The notes beneath the pieces were generated by a model. That model was not told the origin of the DNA. It did not search any database and saw nothing but the letters and a program-made list of their open reading frames with translations. A stretch of 64,000 nucleotides of DNA from contig NZ_JAYMEM010000009.1 of NCBI RefSeq assembly GCF_037029465.1, positions 1 through 64,000 of the forward strand, given 5' to 3'. Origin of the DNA: Mesoflavibacter sp037029465. Lineage in GTDB: Bacteria; Bacteroidota; Bacteroidia; Flavobacteriales; Flavobacteriaceae. Each line of letters starts with the position of its first letter. Position 1 is the stretch's first letter. Shown here in pieces: positions 44,340-52,613 of this stretch. A program made the position numbers and the translations under genes.

Positions 44340-45962
44340 ATGGAAACGATTGTTAAAACAGACAGAAACTTAGAAAAGTATGGATTGAAGAATGTCTCTG
44401 TTAACTGGAATTTATCTCCAGAAACACTTCAGCAAATTACTGTCGAAAAAGGAATGGGACAAGAGACCTCTAACGGTACATTAGCCGTAAACACAGGAAA
44501 ATTCACTGGACGTTCTCCTCAAGATAGATTTTTAGTAGAAGATGAATACACAAAAGATAAAGTTTGGTGGGGAAAAGTAAACAAACCAATTTCACCAGAA
44601 AACTTCAAAAAATTATATGATGAGGTAGCAAATTACCTTTCAGGAAAAGAAATTTATGCTCGTGATGGTTATGTATGCGCAAATCCAGAATATCAAACTA
44701 ATGTCAGAACCATCACAGAATATCCTTGGTCTAATCTGTTTGTAAACAATATGTTTTTAAGATTTTCTGAAGACCAATTAGATAATTTTGAAGAAGATTG
44801 GTTAGTACTTTGTGCTCCTGGTTACGAAGCAAAAAATCCAGAAGAATATGGTATTAGACAAGGTAACTTTTCTATCATCAACTTTACAGATAGAGTGGCT
44901 TTAATTGGTGGATCTGCTTACACAGGTGAAATGAAAAAAGGAATTTTCACAGCGTTAAATTTAATCCTACCAATAGAAAGAAATGTATTACCAATGCACT
45001 GCTCTGCAAATGTTGGAGAAGATGGCGATACTTCAATTTTCTTCGGATTATCAGGTACAGGAAAAACAACACTTTCTGCAGATCCAAACAGAAAATTAAT
45101 TGGAGATGACGAGCACGGATGGACAGCAGATAATGATATCTTTAACTTTGAAGGTGGTTGCTACGCTAAAGTAATTGATCTTACTGAAGAAAAAGAACCA
45201 GATATTTTTAGAGCAATAAAGCCTGGCGCACTTTTAGAAAATGTCATTGTCAATAACGGAGAAGTAGATTTTGAAGACTGCTCTATTACTCAAAACACAC
45301 GTGTAAGTTATCCAATACATCACATAGATAATATACAAGTACCATCTCATGCTGGTAACCCAAAAAATATTTTCTTCTTAACCTGTGATGCATTTGGAGT
45401 GTTACCTCCAGTTTCAAAACTTACTCCAGGTCAAGCTGCATATCACTTTATTTCTGGTTACACTGCAAAAGTTGCTGGTACAGAAGCTGGTATTACAGAA
45501 CCAGTACCATCATTCTCTGCTTGTTTTGGTTCTCCTTTTATGCCATTACATCCAACTGTTTATGCTGAAATGTTAAGTAAAAAAATGCAAGAAGCTGGCG
45601 TAAATGTTTGGTTAGTTAACACTGGTTGGAGCGGCGGACCTTACGGTGTCGGATCTAGAATTAAGTTGAAATACACTAGAGCAATGATTACAGCTATTTT
45701 AAATGGCGAATTAGAAAATGTAGACTTTGAGCAACATCCAATTTTTGGTCTATATATGCCTAAATATTGCCCTAATGTACCTACTGAAATGTTAGACCCA
45801 ATGAACACGTGGTTACAAAAAGGTGCTTACATAAGTAAGGCAATTGGATTAGCACACTCATTCCACTTAAACTTCGAGAAGTTTGCAGAAAAAGCTTCAA
45901 AACAAATCATAGAAGGTGGTCCTTTAATTGACGAGCACCATCATCTTGAAGATACATTTTAG
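44340..45962 (+). CDS. pckA: ATP-dependent phosphoenolpyruvate carboxykinase
   Basis: Enzyme of 540 residues converting oxaloacetate and ATP to PEP, CO2 and ADP in gluconeogenesis; in some Bacteroidota it runs in reverse to fix CO2. It has the P-loop GLSGTGKTTLSADP, the metal-binding GDDEHGW, and the GGSAYTGEMKKGIFT substrate loop. I use the ATG at 44340; an in-frame TTG at 44307 would overlap the permease gene and adds nothing conserved. Followed by a terminator. Confidence 0.96.
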   Translation: METIVKTDRNLEKYGLKNVSVNWNLSPETLQQITVEKGMGQETSNGTLAVNTGKFTGRSPQDRFLVEDEYTKDKVWWGKVNKPISPENFKKLYDEVANYLSGKEIYARDGYVCANPEYQTNVRTITEYPWSNLFVNNMFLRFSEDQLDNFEEDWLVLCAPGYEAKNPEEYGIRQGNFSIINFTDRVALIGGSAYTGEMKKGIFTALNLILPIERNVLPMHCSANVGEDGDTSIFFGLSGTGKTTLSADPNRKLIGDDEHGWTADNDIFNFEGGCYAKVIDLTEEKEPDIFRAIKPGALLENVIVNNGEVDFEDCSITQNTRVSYPIHHIDNIQVPSHAGNPKNIFFLTCDAFGVLPPVSKLTPGQAAYHFISGYTAKVAGTEAGITEPVPSFSACFGSPFMPLHPTVYAEMLSKKMQEAGVNVWLVNTGWSGGPYGVGSRIKLKYTRAMITAILNGELENVDFEQHPIFGLYMPKYCPNVPTEMLDPMNTWLQKGAYISKAIGLAHSFHLNFEKFAEKASKQIIEGGPLIDEHHHLEDTF

Positions 45963-45984
45963 TTGAATTTGTTATTAATAAATC

Positions 45985-46023
45985 TAGCCTACCTTTAATA
46001 CACTTAGGTAGGCTATTTTTTTA
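45985..46023 (+). terminator. Terminator after pckA
   Basis: Stem TAGCCTACCT / AGGTAGGCTA (45985-45994, 46006-46015) followed by a T run. Confidence 0.9.
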
Positions 46024-46035
46024 AATTTTTACGCT

Positions 46036-46683
46036 ATGAAAGCGATAGTAAAGTTAGCCATATTATTAGTTTGGTTAACAGGTTTCTCTCAATCTATGGA
46101 AACCGAAGTAGGTACTTGGTACACCGTTATAGGTAGTTATAAATTAAATGAAAAAGTAAGTTTTGGTGGTGTTGCAGAGTTAAGAGATTATCAATTTAGT
46201 CACAATCTTAATTTTTTTTATGTTCAAGGTGTAGTTAATTACAAATTGAATAAAAAATTTAGTTTAACTGGTGGATATTTATTTGGAGAGATTGACACGA
46301 CCATAGAACCATCCAACAAACCCAATGTCATTGAACACAGATTATTAGAGCAAATAAACTTTAAAACAAAATTAAACAAGCTAGCGATAAGTCAGCGAAT
46401 GCGTTTAGAACAACGTTTTTGGAATGCTCATCAATACAGCGAAGTAAGACACAGATTAAGATATCGTGTCAAATTTAAATATCCTTTAAATAAGACATTT
46501 TACCTTGGTGGATATGAAGAGTTAATTTTAAGAAAAAACCCAAAACCTTTTGAACAAAATCTATTAAGTGCAGATTTAGGTATTAATTTAGATAAACATT
46601 TTAGTGTCGAAATTGGTTACATCAAACACCTATTTTTAAAACGAAATTTAGACCGTTTTCAATTATGTATGGTTATAAAATAA
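46036..46683 (+). CDS. DUF2490 outer-membrane protein
   Basis: Protein of 215 residues with a signal peptide (1-18, ending FSQS). Alternating beta strands follow (GTWYTVIGSYKLNEKVSFGG, HRLLEQINFKTKLNKL, RHRLRYRVKFKYPLNK), the pattern of DUF2490 proteins. These are thought to be small outer-membrane beta-barrels or surface proteins. The C-terminus VIK is consistent with a final strand. Function unknown. It converges with gpsA four bases away. Confidence 0.85.
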   Translation: MKAIVKLAILLVWLTGFSQSMETEVGTWYTVIGSYKLNEKVSFGGVAELRDYQFSHNLNFFYVQGVVNYKLNKKFSLTGGYLFGEIDTTIEPSNKPNVIEHRLLEQINFKTKLNKLAISQRMRLEQRFWNAHQYSEVRHRLRYRVKFKYPLNKTFYLGGYEELILRKNPKPFEQNLLSADLGINLDKHFSVEIGYIKHLFLKRNLDRFQLCMVIK

Positions 46684-46687
46684 TAAC

Positions 46688-47689
46688 TTAATTAAGCTTT
46701 TCTGTAAGTTTTTTAAATACTTTTTTAGGATCTTTTCCTTCATATAAAATACTGTAAACAGCATTTATAATAGGTAGCTTCGTTTTTTTCTGGTTTTTAT
46801 CATTAAGTAAATGTGCACTTTTGGTAGCGTAATAACCTTCTGCAACCATATTCATTTCCATTTGTGCAGATTTTACGGTATAACCTTTACCAATCATGTT
46901 TCCAAACATACGGTTACGAGAAAAAGTAGAGTAACCAGTAACCAATAAATCACCTAGGTAAGCCGAGTTATTGATGTTACGTTTCATCTTATGCATTTTT
47001 TTGATAAAACGTTTCATTTCACGTATAGCGTTACTCATTAACACGCTCTGGAAGTTATCTCCGTAACCCAAACCATGTGCTATACCAGCAGCAATAGCAT
47101 AAATATTTTTAAGCATTACTGCATATTCGGTACCAATAACATCGTCGCTAGTTTTTGTTTTTATGTAATCGCTTGATAAAGCATTGGCAATAATTTGAGC
47201 TTTTTTCTGGTCTGCGCAAGAAATTGTTAAATATGATAAACGCTCTAAAGCAACTTCTTCTGCGTGGCAAGGACCAGCAATAACGCCAATATTTTCAAAA
47301 GGAATATTGTAATTATCATGAAAATGCTCGCCAACCAACAAGCCAGTTTCGGGTATAATTCCTTTTACTGCAGAAACTACAATTTTATCAGTAATATCTG
47401 CGGTTAGTTTTTCTAATTCGGTATGAATAAATGCCGAAGGAATCACAAAAATTAAAACATCTGCGTAGTTAGCAATTTCATTAATATCATTGCTAAGTTT
47501 TAATTGTTCCAAATGAAACTCGACAGAACTTAAATAATTTGGGTTATGTTGTTCTCTAAGAATATGTTCTTTGGTATAAACACTGCGCATGTACCAACCA
47601 ACTTCTTCTAAATTTTCGCAAAGCATTTTTACGATAGCGGTTGCCCAGCTTCCTGATCCAAAAACAGCATATTTTAATGGTTGACTCAT
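46688..47689 (-). CDS. gpsA: NAD(P)-dependent glycerol-3-phosphate dehydrogenase
   Basis: Enzyme of 333 residues making sn-glycerol 3-phosphate from dihydroxyacetone phosphate for phospholipid synthesis. The N-terminal FGSGSWATAI binds the cofactor, and IAGPCHAEEVALER, the catalytic Lys region VMLKNIYAIAAGIAHGLGYG and LGDLLVTGYSTFSRNR match GpsA landmarks. Normal length and a single gene. Confidence 0.95.
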   Translation of the reverse strand: MSQPLKYAVFGSGSWATAIVKMLCENLEEVGWYMRSVYTKEHILREQHNPNYLSSVEFHLEQLKLSNDINEIANYADVLIFVIPSAFIHTELEKLTADITDKIVVSAVKGIIPETGLLVGEHFHDNYNIPFENIGVIAGPCHAEEVALERLSYLTISCADQKKAQIIANALSSDYIKTKTSDDVIGTEYAVMLKNIYAIAAGIAHGLGYGDNFQSVLMSNAIREMKRFIKKMHKMKRNINNSAYLGDLLVTGYSTFSRNRMFGNMIGKGYTVKSAQMEMNMVAEGYYATKSAHLLNDKNQKKTKLPIINAVYSILYEGKDPKKVFKKLTEKLN

Positions 47690-47768
47690 AGTTTCGTTTA
47701 AATTCTATGTCAAAAATACGTAAAATTAAAGACTTCAATTAGTATTGAAAATCAATCATTTTTAATTT

Positions 47769-47785
47769 TTGGCACGCCTTTTGAA
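47769..47785 (+). promoter_or_regulatory. Sigma-54-like promoter
   Basis: TTGGCACGCCTTTTGAA matches the -24/-12 pattern TTGGCACG-N4-TTGCW except for A in place of C at the -12 GC. It lies 36 bases before the ATG of the lipoprotein gene, a normal distance. Sigma-54 promoters need an activator ATPase encoded elsewhere. Confidence 0.65.
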
Positions 47786-47820
47786 ATTCAATTTATATCA
47801 ATCCTTTAAAACGACAGATT

Positions 47821-48774
47821 ATGAAGACGATAAAATTACTTTCAGGCTTTGCTTCAATAGCATTATTATTTACATCGTGTTATACAGAAGTTGTTGTAGA
47901 CGACTATGCTTACGATAATTATCAAGAACCAATTACGGTAAATCAGCTACTAAACTCTTACGAGTTGTGGTACGTAGATATTAACGAAACTATTGGTTAC
48001 GGCGAAACTCCTTTTTTACAAATGGCATTTACAGTATCTTTTAGAAACGGAAATTTATACGCCAATAATAATCTAGTAGGTATTGGTAGTCAAGGTAATG
48101 GTTACGGTATACAAATAGGATATTATAATGCTTATAATATGATTTTGGATATAGACCACGATATTGATGGCTATGATAGTTTTGATGTCTACCAAATAGA
48201 TTATAATACTATTGAATTGTATAACCCATTTAATGATACCTCATATTTTTTACATGGTTACCAACGTGCAAACTTTGATTACGACTATGTGTTTTATGAT
48301 AACATCCAGTACTTTTTACAAGAATATGAAGCTTGGGAAAAAACATACACAAGTAACTTTGGTGCTTTAAACGAATTTGATAACGAAAACTTCCTTCAGT
48401 TTTTATCTGGCGGAAATGATAACAACTTTAGAAGCTCTCAAGATCCTGAAGGAACAAATCCAAACAATATATATTGGGATTATTCTGGATTGTATGGTGT
48501 TAATGATGTTAACGGAAATATGTACCTAAAAACACTAACCTTAGATTATGATTATTTTGATAATGAGTTTTTTGAGTTAAGTATTGTAAATGATCAAAGA
48601 GTAGAATTATATCACCCAAGTTCTGGTACGGTTTATGAGTTTACAGGAAGAGGTTATATACAATATTTAAAAGTTGGACAAACAACAGATAAAAATAAAA
48701 CCTCTGGAGACAAAAAACGTGTACAACACACCAAGAAAAAAGATAATCCTAGAGATAATACTAGGGAAAAATAA
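47821..48774 (+). CDS. Acidic/aromatic lipoprotein of unknown function
   Basis: Lipoprotein of 317 residues with lipobox FTSC (Cys20). The mature part is rich in Tyr, Asp and Asn (YTEVVVDDYAYDNYQEP, IDYNTIELYNPFNDTSYF) and seems to consist of two related halves, each beginning near an ELWYVDIN- or AWEKTYTSN-type segment. The last 25 residues are very basic (TKKKDNPRDNTREK). It is probably surface or periplasmic. Its promoter looks sigma-54 dependent, so it is likely induced by a specific signal. Confidence 0.8.
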   Translation: MKTIKLLSGFASIALLFTSCYTEVVVDDYAYDNYQEPITVNQLLNSYELWYVDINETIGYGETPFLQMAFTVSFRNGNLYANNNLVGIGSQGNGYGIQIGYYNAYNMILDIDHDIDGYDSFDVYQIDYNTIELYNPFNDTSYFLHGYQRANFDYDYVFYDNIQYFLQEYEAWEKTYTSNFGALNEFDNENFLQFLSGGNDNNFRSSQDPEGTNPNNIYWDYSGLYGVNDVNGNMYLKTLTLDYDYFDNEFFELSIVNDQRVELYHPSSGTVYEFTGRGYIQYLKVGQTTDKNKTSGDKKRVQHTKKKDNPRDNTREK

Positions 48775-48818
48775 AATCTCAATTAGTGAGTAATTTTTGA
48801 GAATTAGTTTAGTTAGTT

Positions 48819-48854
48819 TAAAACCGCTTAAAGTAAAATTTAAGCGGTTTTTTT
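48819..48854 (+). terminator. Terminator after lipoprotein gene
   Basis: Perfect stem AAACCGCTTA / TAAGCGGTTT (48821-48830, 48841-48850) with a T run. Confidence 0.9.
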
Positions 48855-48949
48855 AATAGTTAACTTTAAGTCAAAATTCTAATTTTAAACAATAAACCAA
48901 AAGCTTTTTGTTAACTTTACGAGAGAACATTAAAAACAAGATTAAAATT

Positions 48950-49444
48950 ATGGGAGTATTTTCATTTATTAAAAACGCAGGCGCAAAAGTGTTTGGTATT
49001 GGTAAAACAGACAAAGAAGAAGCTGCAGAAGCTGCTGCTGCCGAAATGAAAATGGAAGAAATGGCTGCAAGAAAACTAGAAGAAACCGTTAGCGATTTAG
49101 ACTTAGAAGTAGCCAATTTAAATATTTTAATAGATGATGATTCTGCAACGATTACTGGAGAAGCTGTAGACCAAGCCACAAAAGAAAAAGTGGTTTTATT
49201 AGTAGGAAACAGTGATGGTATTGCTACCGTAGATGATCAAATGACCGTAGCAAAAGTTGAAGTTAAAGAGCCAGAAACAAAATTTCATACTGTGGTAAGT
49301 GGTGATACTTTAGGTAAGATTGCCAAAAACTATTATGGCAATGCGATGAAATATCCAGAAATATTTGAAGCTAATAAACCAATGCTTACAGATCCAGATA
49401 AGATTTATCCAGGACAAGTGTTGCGTATTCCAGCATTAGACTAA
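48950..49444 (+). CDS. BON and LysM domain protein, Kbp/YgaU-like
   Basis: Cytosolic-type protein of 164 residues with no signal peptide. The N-terminus MGVFSFIKNAGAKVFGIGKT is typical of the Kbp (YgaU) family. A BON domain (about 45-110) includes IDDDSATITGEAVDQATKEK, and a LysM domain (about 113-163) has HTVVSGDTLGKIAKNYYG. E. coli Kbp binds potassium and helps under osmotic stress. I use the ATG at 48950; the in-frame TTG at 48908 is upstream of the conserved start. An Ala/Glu-rich helix links the N-terminus to BON. Confidence 0.9.
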   Translation: MGVFSFIKNAGAKVFGIGKTDKEEAAEAAAAEMKMEEMAARKLEETVSDLDLEVANLNILIDDDSATITGEAVDQATKEKVVLLVGNSDGIATVDDQMTVAKVEVKEPETKFHTVVSGDTLGKIAKNYYGNAMKYPEIFEANKPMLTDPDKIYPGQVLRIPALD

Positions 49445-49454
49445 ATAAAATTAC

Positions 49455-49487
49455 ATCCCGTTTTTGACTTGAAAACGGGATTTTTTG
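49455..49487 (+). terminator. Terminator after Kbp-like gene
   Basis: Stem ATCCCGTTTT / AAAACGGGAT (49455-49464, 49472-49481) and T run. Confidence 0.9.
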
Positions 49488-49522
49488 TGGCTAATTTCCT
49501 CAAAATCATAAAATTATATGTA

Positions 49523-49568
49523 TTTCATCGAATAAATTATGTTTTTTATCGAATTAAAAATATATTCG
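49523..49568 (+). promoter_or_regulatory. Direct repeats 21 bp apart next to a -7-like element
   Basis: TTTCATCGAATAAA (49523-49536) and TTTTATCGAATTAAA (49544-49558) are direct repeats whose ATCG centres are 21 bases apart, two helical turns. A TATATTCG -7-like element follows at 49561-49568, 28 bases before the ATG. The spacing fits paired binding sites of a dimeric activator such as a LytTR response regulator (inference). Confidence 0.5.
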
Positions 49569-49596
49569 TCAATCAAACCTGCTTAATTTATTTTTT

Positions 49597-50196
49597 ATGA
49601 AAAAAATTTCCCTTATCGCCTTAGCTTTTATAGCTACCTTATTTACAATAAGTTGTGAAAATGAAGAGACTTTTGTAGATAACAACACTGTAACAAATGC
49701 AGATCCAAATTTTAGAGTTACAACAGCAAATGGTAACACAGCAAGTCAACGTGCATCTTATGACGAGCCATGTATGACAACTAATTTAATAGCTGGACAA
49801 AATCACATTGTAGGAACTGTCTCTGTAGATTTTGATGGTGTAGATTTAATTATTACTTATACTACAAATGCAGATTGGTCAATCCAAGCTACGCATTTAA
49901 GTATTGGTAACTGTGCAGAGCAAACAATACCAACAACAGGATCTGGAAATCCAAAAATTGGTCATTTTGAGCATTCTACAACTCATAACCCAGATGTAGA
50001 TGTAGTAACATACTACATAGATCCAGCTGCGTTAACCGAAAATTATTGTTTTGCAGCACATGCAGAAGTTAATGGGCCAACAGGCGGAGAAACTGCTTGG
50101 GCAGAAGGTACAGACTTTGATGGTAATAACTGGGCAATGTATGTTGAAGCGTTATTGTCAGACTGTAATGTAGACGATCCTGGTACAGATAGATAA
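49597..50196 (+). CDS. Lipoprotein of unknown function
   Basis: Lipoprotein of 199 residues with lipobox TISC (Cys20). A disordered Asn/Thr-rich linker is followed by a beta-rich domain (about 60-190) with Cys residues (EPCMTTNLIAGQNHIVGTVS, SIGNCAEQTIP, NYCFAAHAEVNGPTGGETAW). The pattern resembles surface beta-sandwich domains of Bacteroidota, but I cannot name the family. It is monocistronic, with its own promoter region and terminator. Confidence 0.8.
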   Translation: MKKISLIALAFIATLFTISCENEETFVDNNTVTNADPNFRVTTANGNTASQRASYDEPCMTTNLIAGQNHIVGTVSVDFDGVDLIITYTTNADWSIQATHLSIGNCAEQTIPTTGSGNPKIGHFEHSTTHNPDVDVVTYYIDPAALTENYCFAAHAEVNGPTGGETAWAEGTDFDGNNWAMYVEALLSDCNVDDPGTDR

Positions 50197-50215
50197 CCCC
50201 AAATTTTAAATAATA

Positions 50216-50247
50216 AAAAGCCAACCCTAAAAGGTTGGCTTTTTTTA
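50216..50247. terminator. Bidirectional terminator, lipoprotein / OsmC
   Basis: Perfect stem AAAAGCCAACC / GGTTGGCTTTT (50216-50226, 50233-50243), with T runs on both strands, between convergent genes. Confidence 0.9.
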
Positions 50248-50265
50248 TGTTATAAATATTTAATT

Positions 50266-50703
50266 TTAACTCTCAAAAGAGGTATTTAGGCTAATGTCTA
50301 CACTACTTAAGGCTTTACTAACTGGACAACCTTTTTTAGCACCTTCTGCTAGTTCTTTAAATTTTGCTTCGTCCATACCATCTACTTTACCTGTTAGATC
50401 TAATTGTATGTGTGTAAAGGCAAAACCGCCATCTTGTTGCTCTACAGTAATAGTAGCATCTACGTCTAATTTGTTAGCTTCAAAACCAGCGTCTTGTATG
50501 GCAAAACTAAGCGCCATAGCAAAACAACCAGCATGTGCAGCTGCAATTAGCTCTTCTGGATTTGTACCAGCTTTACCGTCTTCGTTTTCAAAACGTGCTT
50601 TAAAATTATAAGGTGTATTGTCTAAAACACCACTTGGACCATTTAAAAATCCTTTACCGTCTTTACCTGTGCCTTGCCAAATGGCTGTTGCTTTTCTCTT
50701 CAT
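50266..50703 (-). CDS. OsmC-family organic hydroperoxide reductase
   Basis: Cytosolic protein of 145 residues. The two redox Cys lie in AHAGCFAMAL (about residue 60) and GCPVSKAL (about 126), the OsmC pattern, and the start MKRKATAIWQGTGKDGKG fits OsmC itself. It would reduce organic hydroperoxides with thiol reductants. It converges with the lipoprotein gene over a shared terminator. Confidence 0.92.
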   Translation of the reverse strand: MKRKATAIWQGTGKDGKGFLNGPSGVLDNTPYNFKARFENEDGKAGTNPEELIAAAHAGCFAMALSFAIQDAGFEANKLDVDATITVEQQDGGFAFTHIQLDLTGKVDGMDEAKFKELAEGAKKGCPVSKALSSVDISLNTSFES

Positions 50704-50796
50704 AAAATAATTTAATTTTTGGTTTACTTTAAAATTAAAGCTTTTACTAAAGAAATAGGGTTAAGGAAATTGTAAATGTTTTGGGAAGTTTCGTTT

Positions 50797-50918
50797 AACG
50801 GTTTGTGTATGAGTAGTAGCGAAATATTTGCAATCACTTTCGGAAAGTAATTTACAAAATAAAAAAGAATAGCGACTTGAATTAAAAAACTAAGTCGCTA
50901 TTACTTTTACACGTTGTT
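50797..50918. repeat. Palindromic intergenic element next to pfpI-like gene
   Basis: Left arm AACGGTTTGTGTATGAGTAG (50797 on) is imperfectly complementary to the right arm ending ACACGTTGTT (50918); both arms continue to TAGCGA / TCGCTA. Elements with such ends are widespread in flavobacteria, from general knowledge. A terminator-like hairpin is nested inside. Confidence 0.6.
50855..50901 (-). terminator. Terminator after DJ-1/PfpI gene
   Basis: Perfect 10-bp stem ATAGCGACTT / AAGTCGCTAT (50869-50878, 50892-50901), 28 bases after the stop; a T-rich tail follows on the minus strand. Confidence 0.75.
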
Positions 50919-50929
50919 GTGAGTAGTTT

Positions 50930-51610
50930 TTACTTTAACTTTTCTAGTAACAGTTCGGCAACTAGTTCCGAAGATGCAGGATTTTGTCCAGTTATTAACA
51001 AACCATCTTCGACCGCATAAGGACTCCAGTCTGCTTTTTTAGTGTAAATTCCACCATTACTCTTTAACATTTCTTCAACCAAAAATGGAACAACAGAAGT
51101 TAGTTGAACAGCTTCTTCTTCTCCGTTTGTAAATCCAGTTACTTTTTTTCCATTAACCAACGATGTCCCATCCGTATTTTTTGTGTTTTTAAAAATTGCA
51201 GGAGCGTGACATACAGCAGCAACAGGTTTATTGTTGTTATAAAAATCTTCTATTAAAGCAATTGAGTTTTCATCTTCAGCTAAATCCCATACAACACCGT
51301 GTCCACCAGGATAAAATACTGCGTCAAAATCTGCTTGATTTACAGTTTCCAATTTTATTGTTTTAGATAAGATCTCTTGAGTTTCTTTATCATCATTAAA
51401 TCTTATGGTTGCTGGAGTTTGGAAATCTGGTTCATTACTTTTTGGGTCAATTGGAGGTTGTCCACCTTTTGGAGATGCCAAAGTAATTTCAATTCCTTTA
51501 TCTTTTAATAAGTAATAAGGTGCTGCAAATTCTTCAATCCAAAAACCAGTTTTCATTCCAGTATCTCCTAAATCTTCGTGATTAGTTAATACAAATAATA
51601 CTTTTTTCAT
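50930..51610 (-). CDS. DJ-1/PfpI family class I glutamine amidotransferase-like protein
   Basis: Protein of 226 residues with the nucleophile Cys in AVCHAPAIF, a preceding GGHGVVWDLAED loop and a catalytic-type Glu in the first third. The length and GFTNGEEEAVQLTSVVPFL segment fit the Hsp31/YhbO-like branch, whose members act as chaperones, glyoxalases or protein deglycases. Part of a stress-type cluster with the Crp-family regulator upstream on the same strand (174-base gap). Confidence 0.9.
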   Translation of the reverse strand: MKKVLFVLTNHEDLGDTGMKTGFWIEEFAAPYYLLKDKGIEITLASPKGGQPPIDPKSNEPDFQTPATIRFNDDKETQEILSKTIKLETVNQADFDAVFYPGGHGVVWDLAEDENSIALIEDFYNNNKPVAAVCHAPAIFKNTKNTDGTSLVNGKKVTGFTNGEEEAVQLTSVVPFLVEEMLKSNGGIYTKKADWSPYAVEDGLLITGQNPASSELVAELLLEKLK

Positions 51611-51784
51611 TGTTTTGCTTTTTTTGTGTTAATACTTAATTTTTTTTCATTAGAATTATTTTTTTTTGTGTTTTTACCACAATAGGAAAATAAAGCTAAA
51701 GCGATTATAATTGTTGTTATTCTTTTGATTAGAGACAAAATTACTGTCAAATTAAGTACTAAAAATTGATGTATGGTAATAAAA

Positions 51785-52369
51785 TCAATTATGAGATATT
51801 TCTTTTCTAATTCTACTTAAGCTTTCGGTAGTAATTCCTAGATAAGAAGCGATATGGTAATTTTTTACAGCCTGTTCAATATTTGGGTAAGTGCTAATAA
51901 AAGAAACGTATCTTTCTTTAGCTGATTGGGCTAAATTTGCTAATATTCTTTTTTGAAAGCTAGCGAAAGCTCTTTCCATTTTTTTTCTGAAAAAAGTTTC
52001 TAATTGTGGAATCTCTATAAATAATTCTTCCATACTTTTTTTGGAAATTTCATATAAAGTTGCTTCCTGAATAGTTTCAATATACATAATCGCTTTGGAT
52101 GCTGTGAAGAAAGCCGTATAATCGCTTATCCACCAATCATTAATGGCGAATTGCAAAGTATGTTCTTTACCAGATTTGTCAATAAAGTAAGTTCTTAAAC
52201 ATCCATCGTAAACATAATATTGATTGTTCACTTTATCATCTGCTTTCAATATTGTAGTCCCTTTTTTTAACTTGAGTTTTTTAAGTTTACTTTCAATAAG
52301 ATTCATTTCTTTTTTTGAAAAAGAAATGCCTTTAAAAATTTCTAATATTATTGAATTTTCGATGTTCAT
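51785..52369 (-). CDS. Crp/Fnr-family transcriptional regulator
   Basis: Regulator of 194 residues. The N-terminal cyclic-nucleotide-binding-like beta-roll (about 25-115; KKGTTILKADDKVNNQYYVY, ELFIEIP) is followed by a dimer helix and a C-terminal HTH (VKNYHIASYLGITTESLSRI). No cluster of Cys, so not an FNR oxygen sensor. It is divergent from the tandem ABM gene and upstream of the DJ-1 gene, so either may be a target. Confidence 0.9.
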   Translation of the reverse strand: MNIENSIILEIFKGISFSKKEMNLIESKLKKLKLKKGTTILKADDKVNNQYYVYDGCLRTYFIDKSGKEHTLQFAINDWWISDYTAFFTASKAIMYIETIQEATLYEISKKSMEELFIEIPQLETFFRKKMERAFASFQKRILANLAQSAKERYVSFISTYPNIEQAVKNYHIASYLGITTESLSRIRKEISHN

Positions 52370-52372
52370 TTA

Positions 52373-52600
52373 AATTACACGCAACAGTCTCGTTTATATC
52401 CATTAGGCGGCGTAAGAGACGCGGATTTGTCGGCTTAGTACTAGTTTGTTGGTAAAGTTAATTATTTTCTTACTAACGGAGCCGTCTACTCGATTATGAG
52501 CTTTTTTACATTCTTCATTGTCACTGGAAAATTGTCCATGCTTAAGTCTCTTATCTCCATTCCAAGACCCCTTATTTAGTTTTACATTTGTAGTGTAACA
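52373..52600. repeat. Degenerate interspersed element between divergent genes
   Basis: Starts TTACACGCAACAGTCTCG and contains a local GC-rich stretch (GGCGGCGTAAGAGACGCGG) unlike its surroundings. The terminal wording resembles elements that flank genes across flavobacteria. An open frame of 77 codons crosses it on the minus strand, but has no recognisable protein features. Confidence 0.4.
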
Positions 52601-52613
52601 AAAATAAGTCAAA

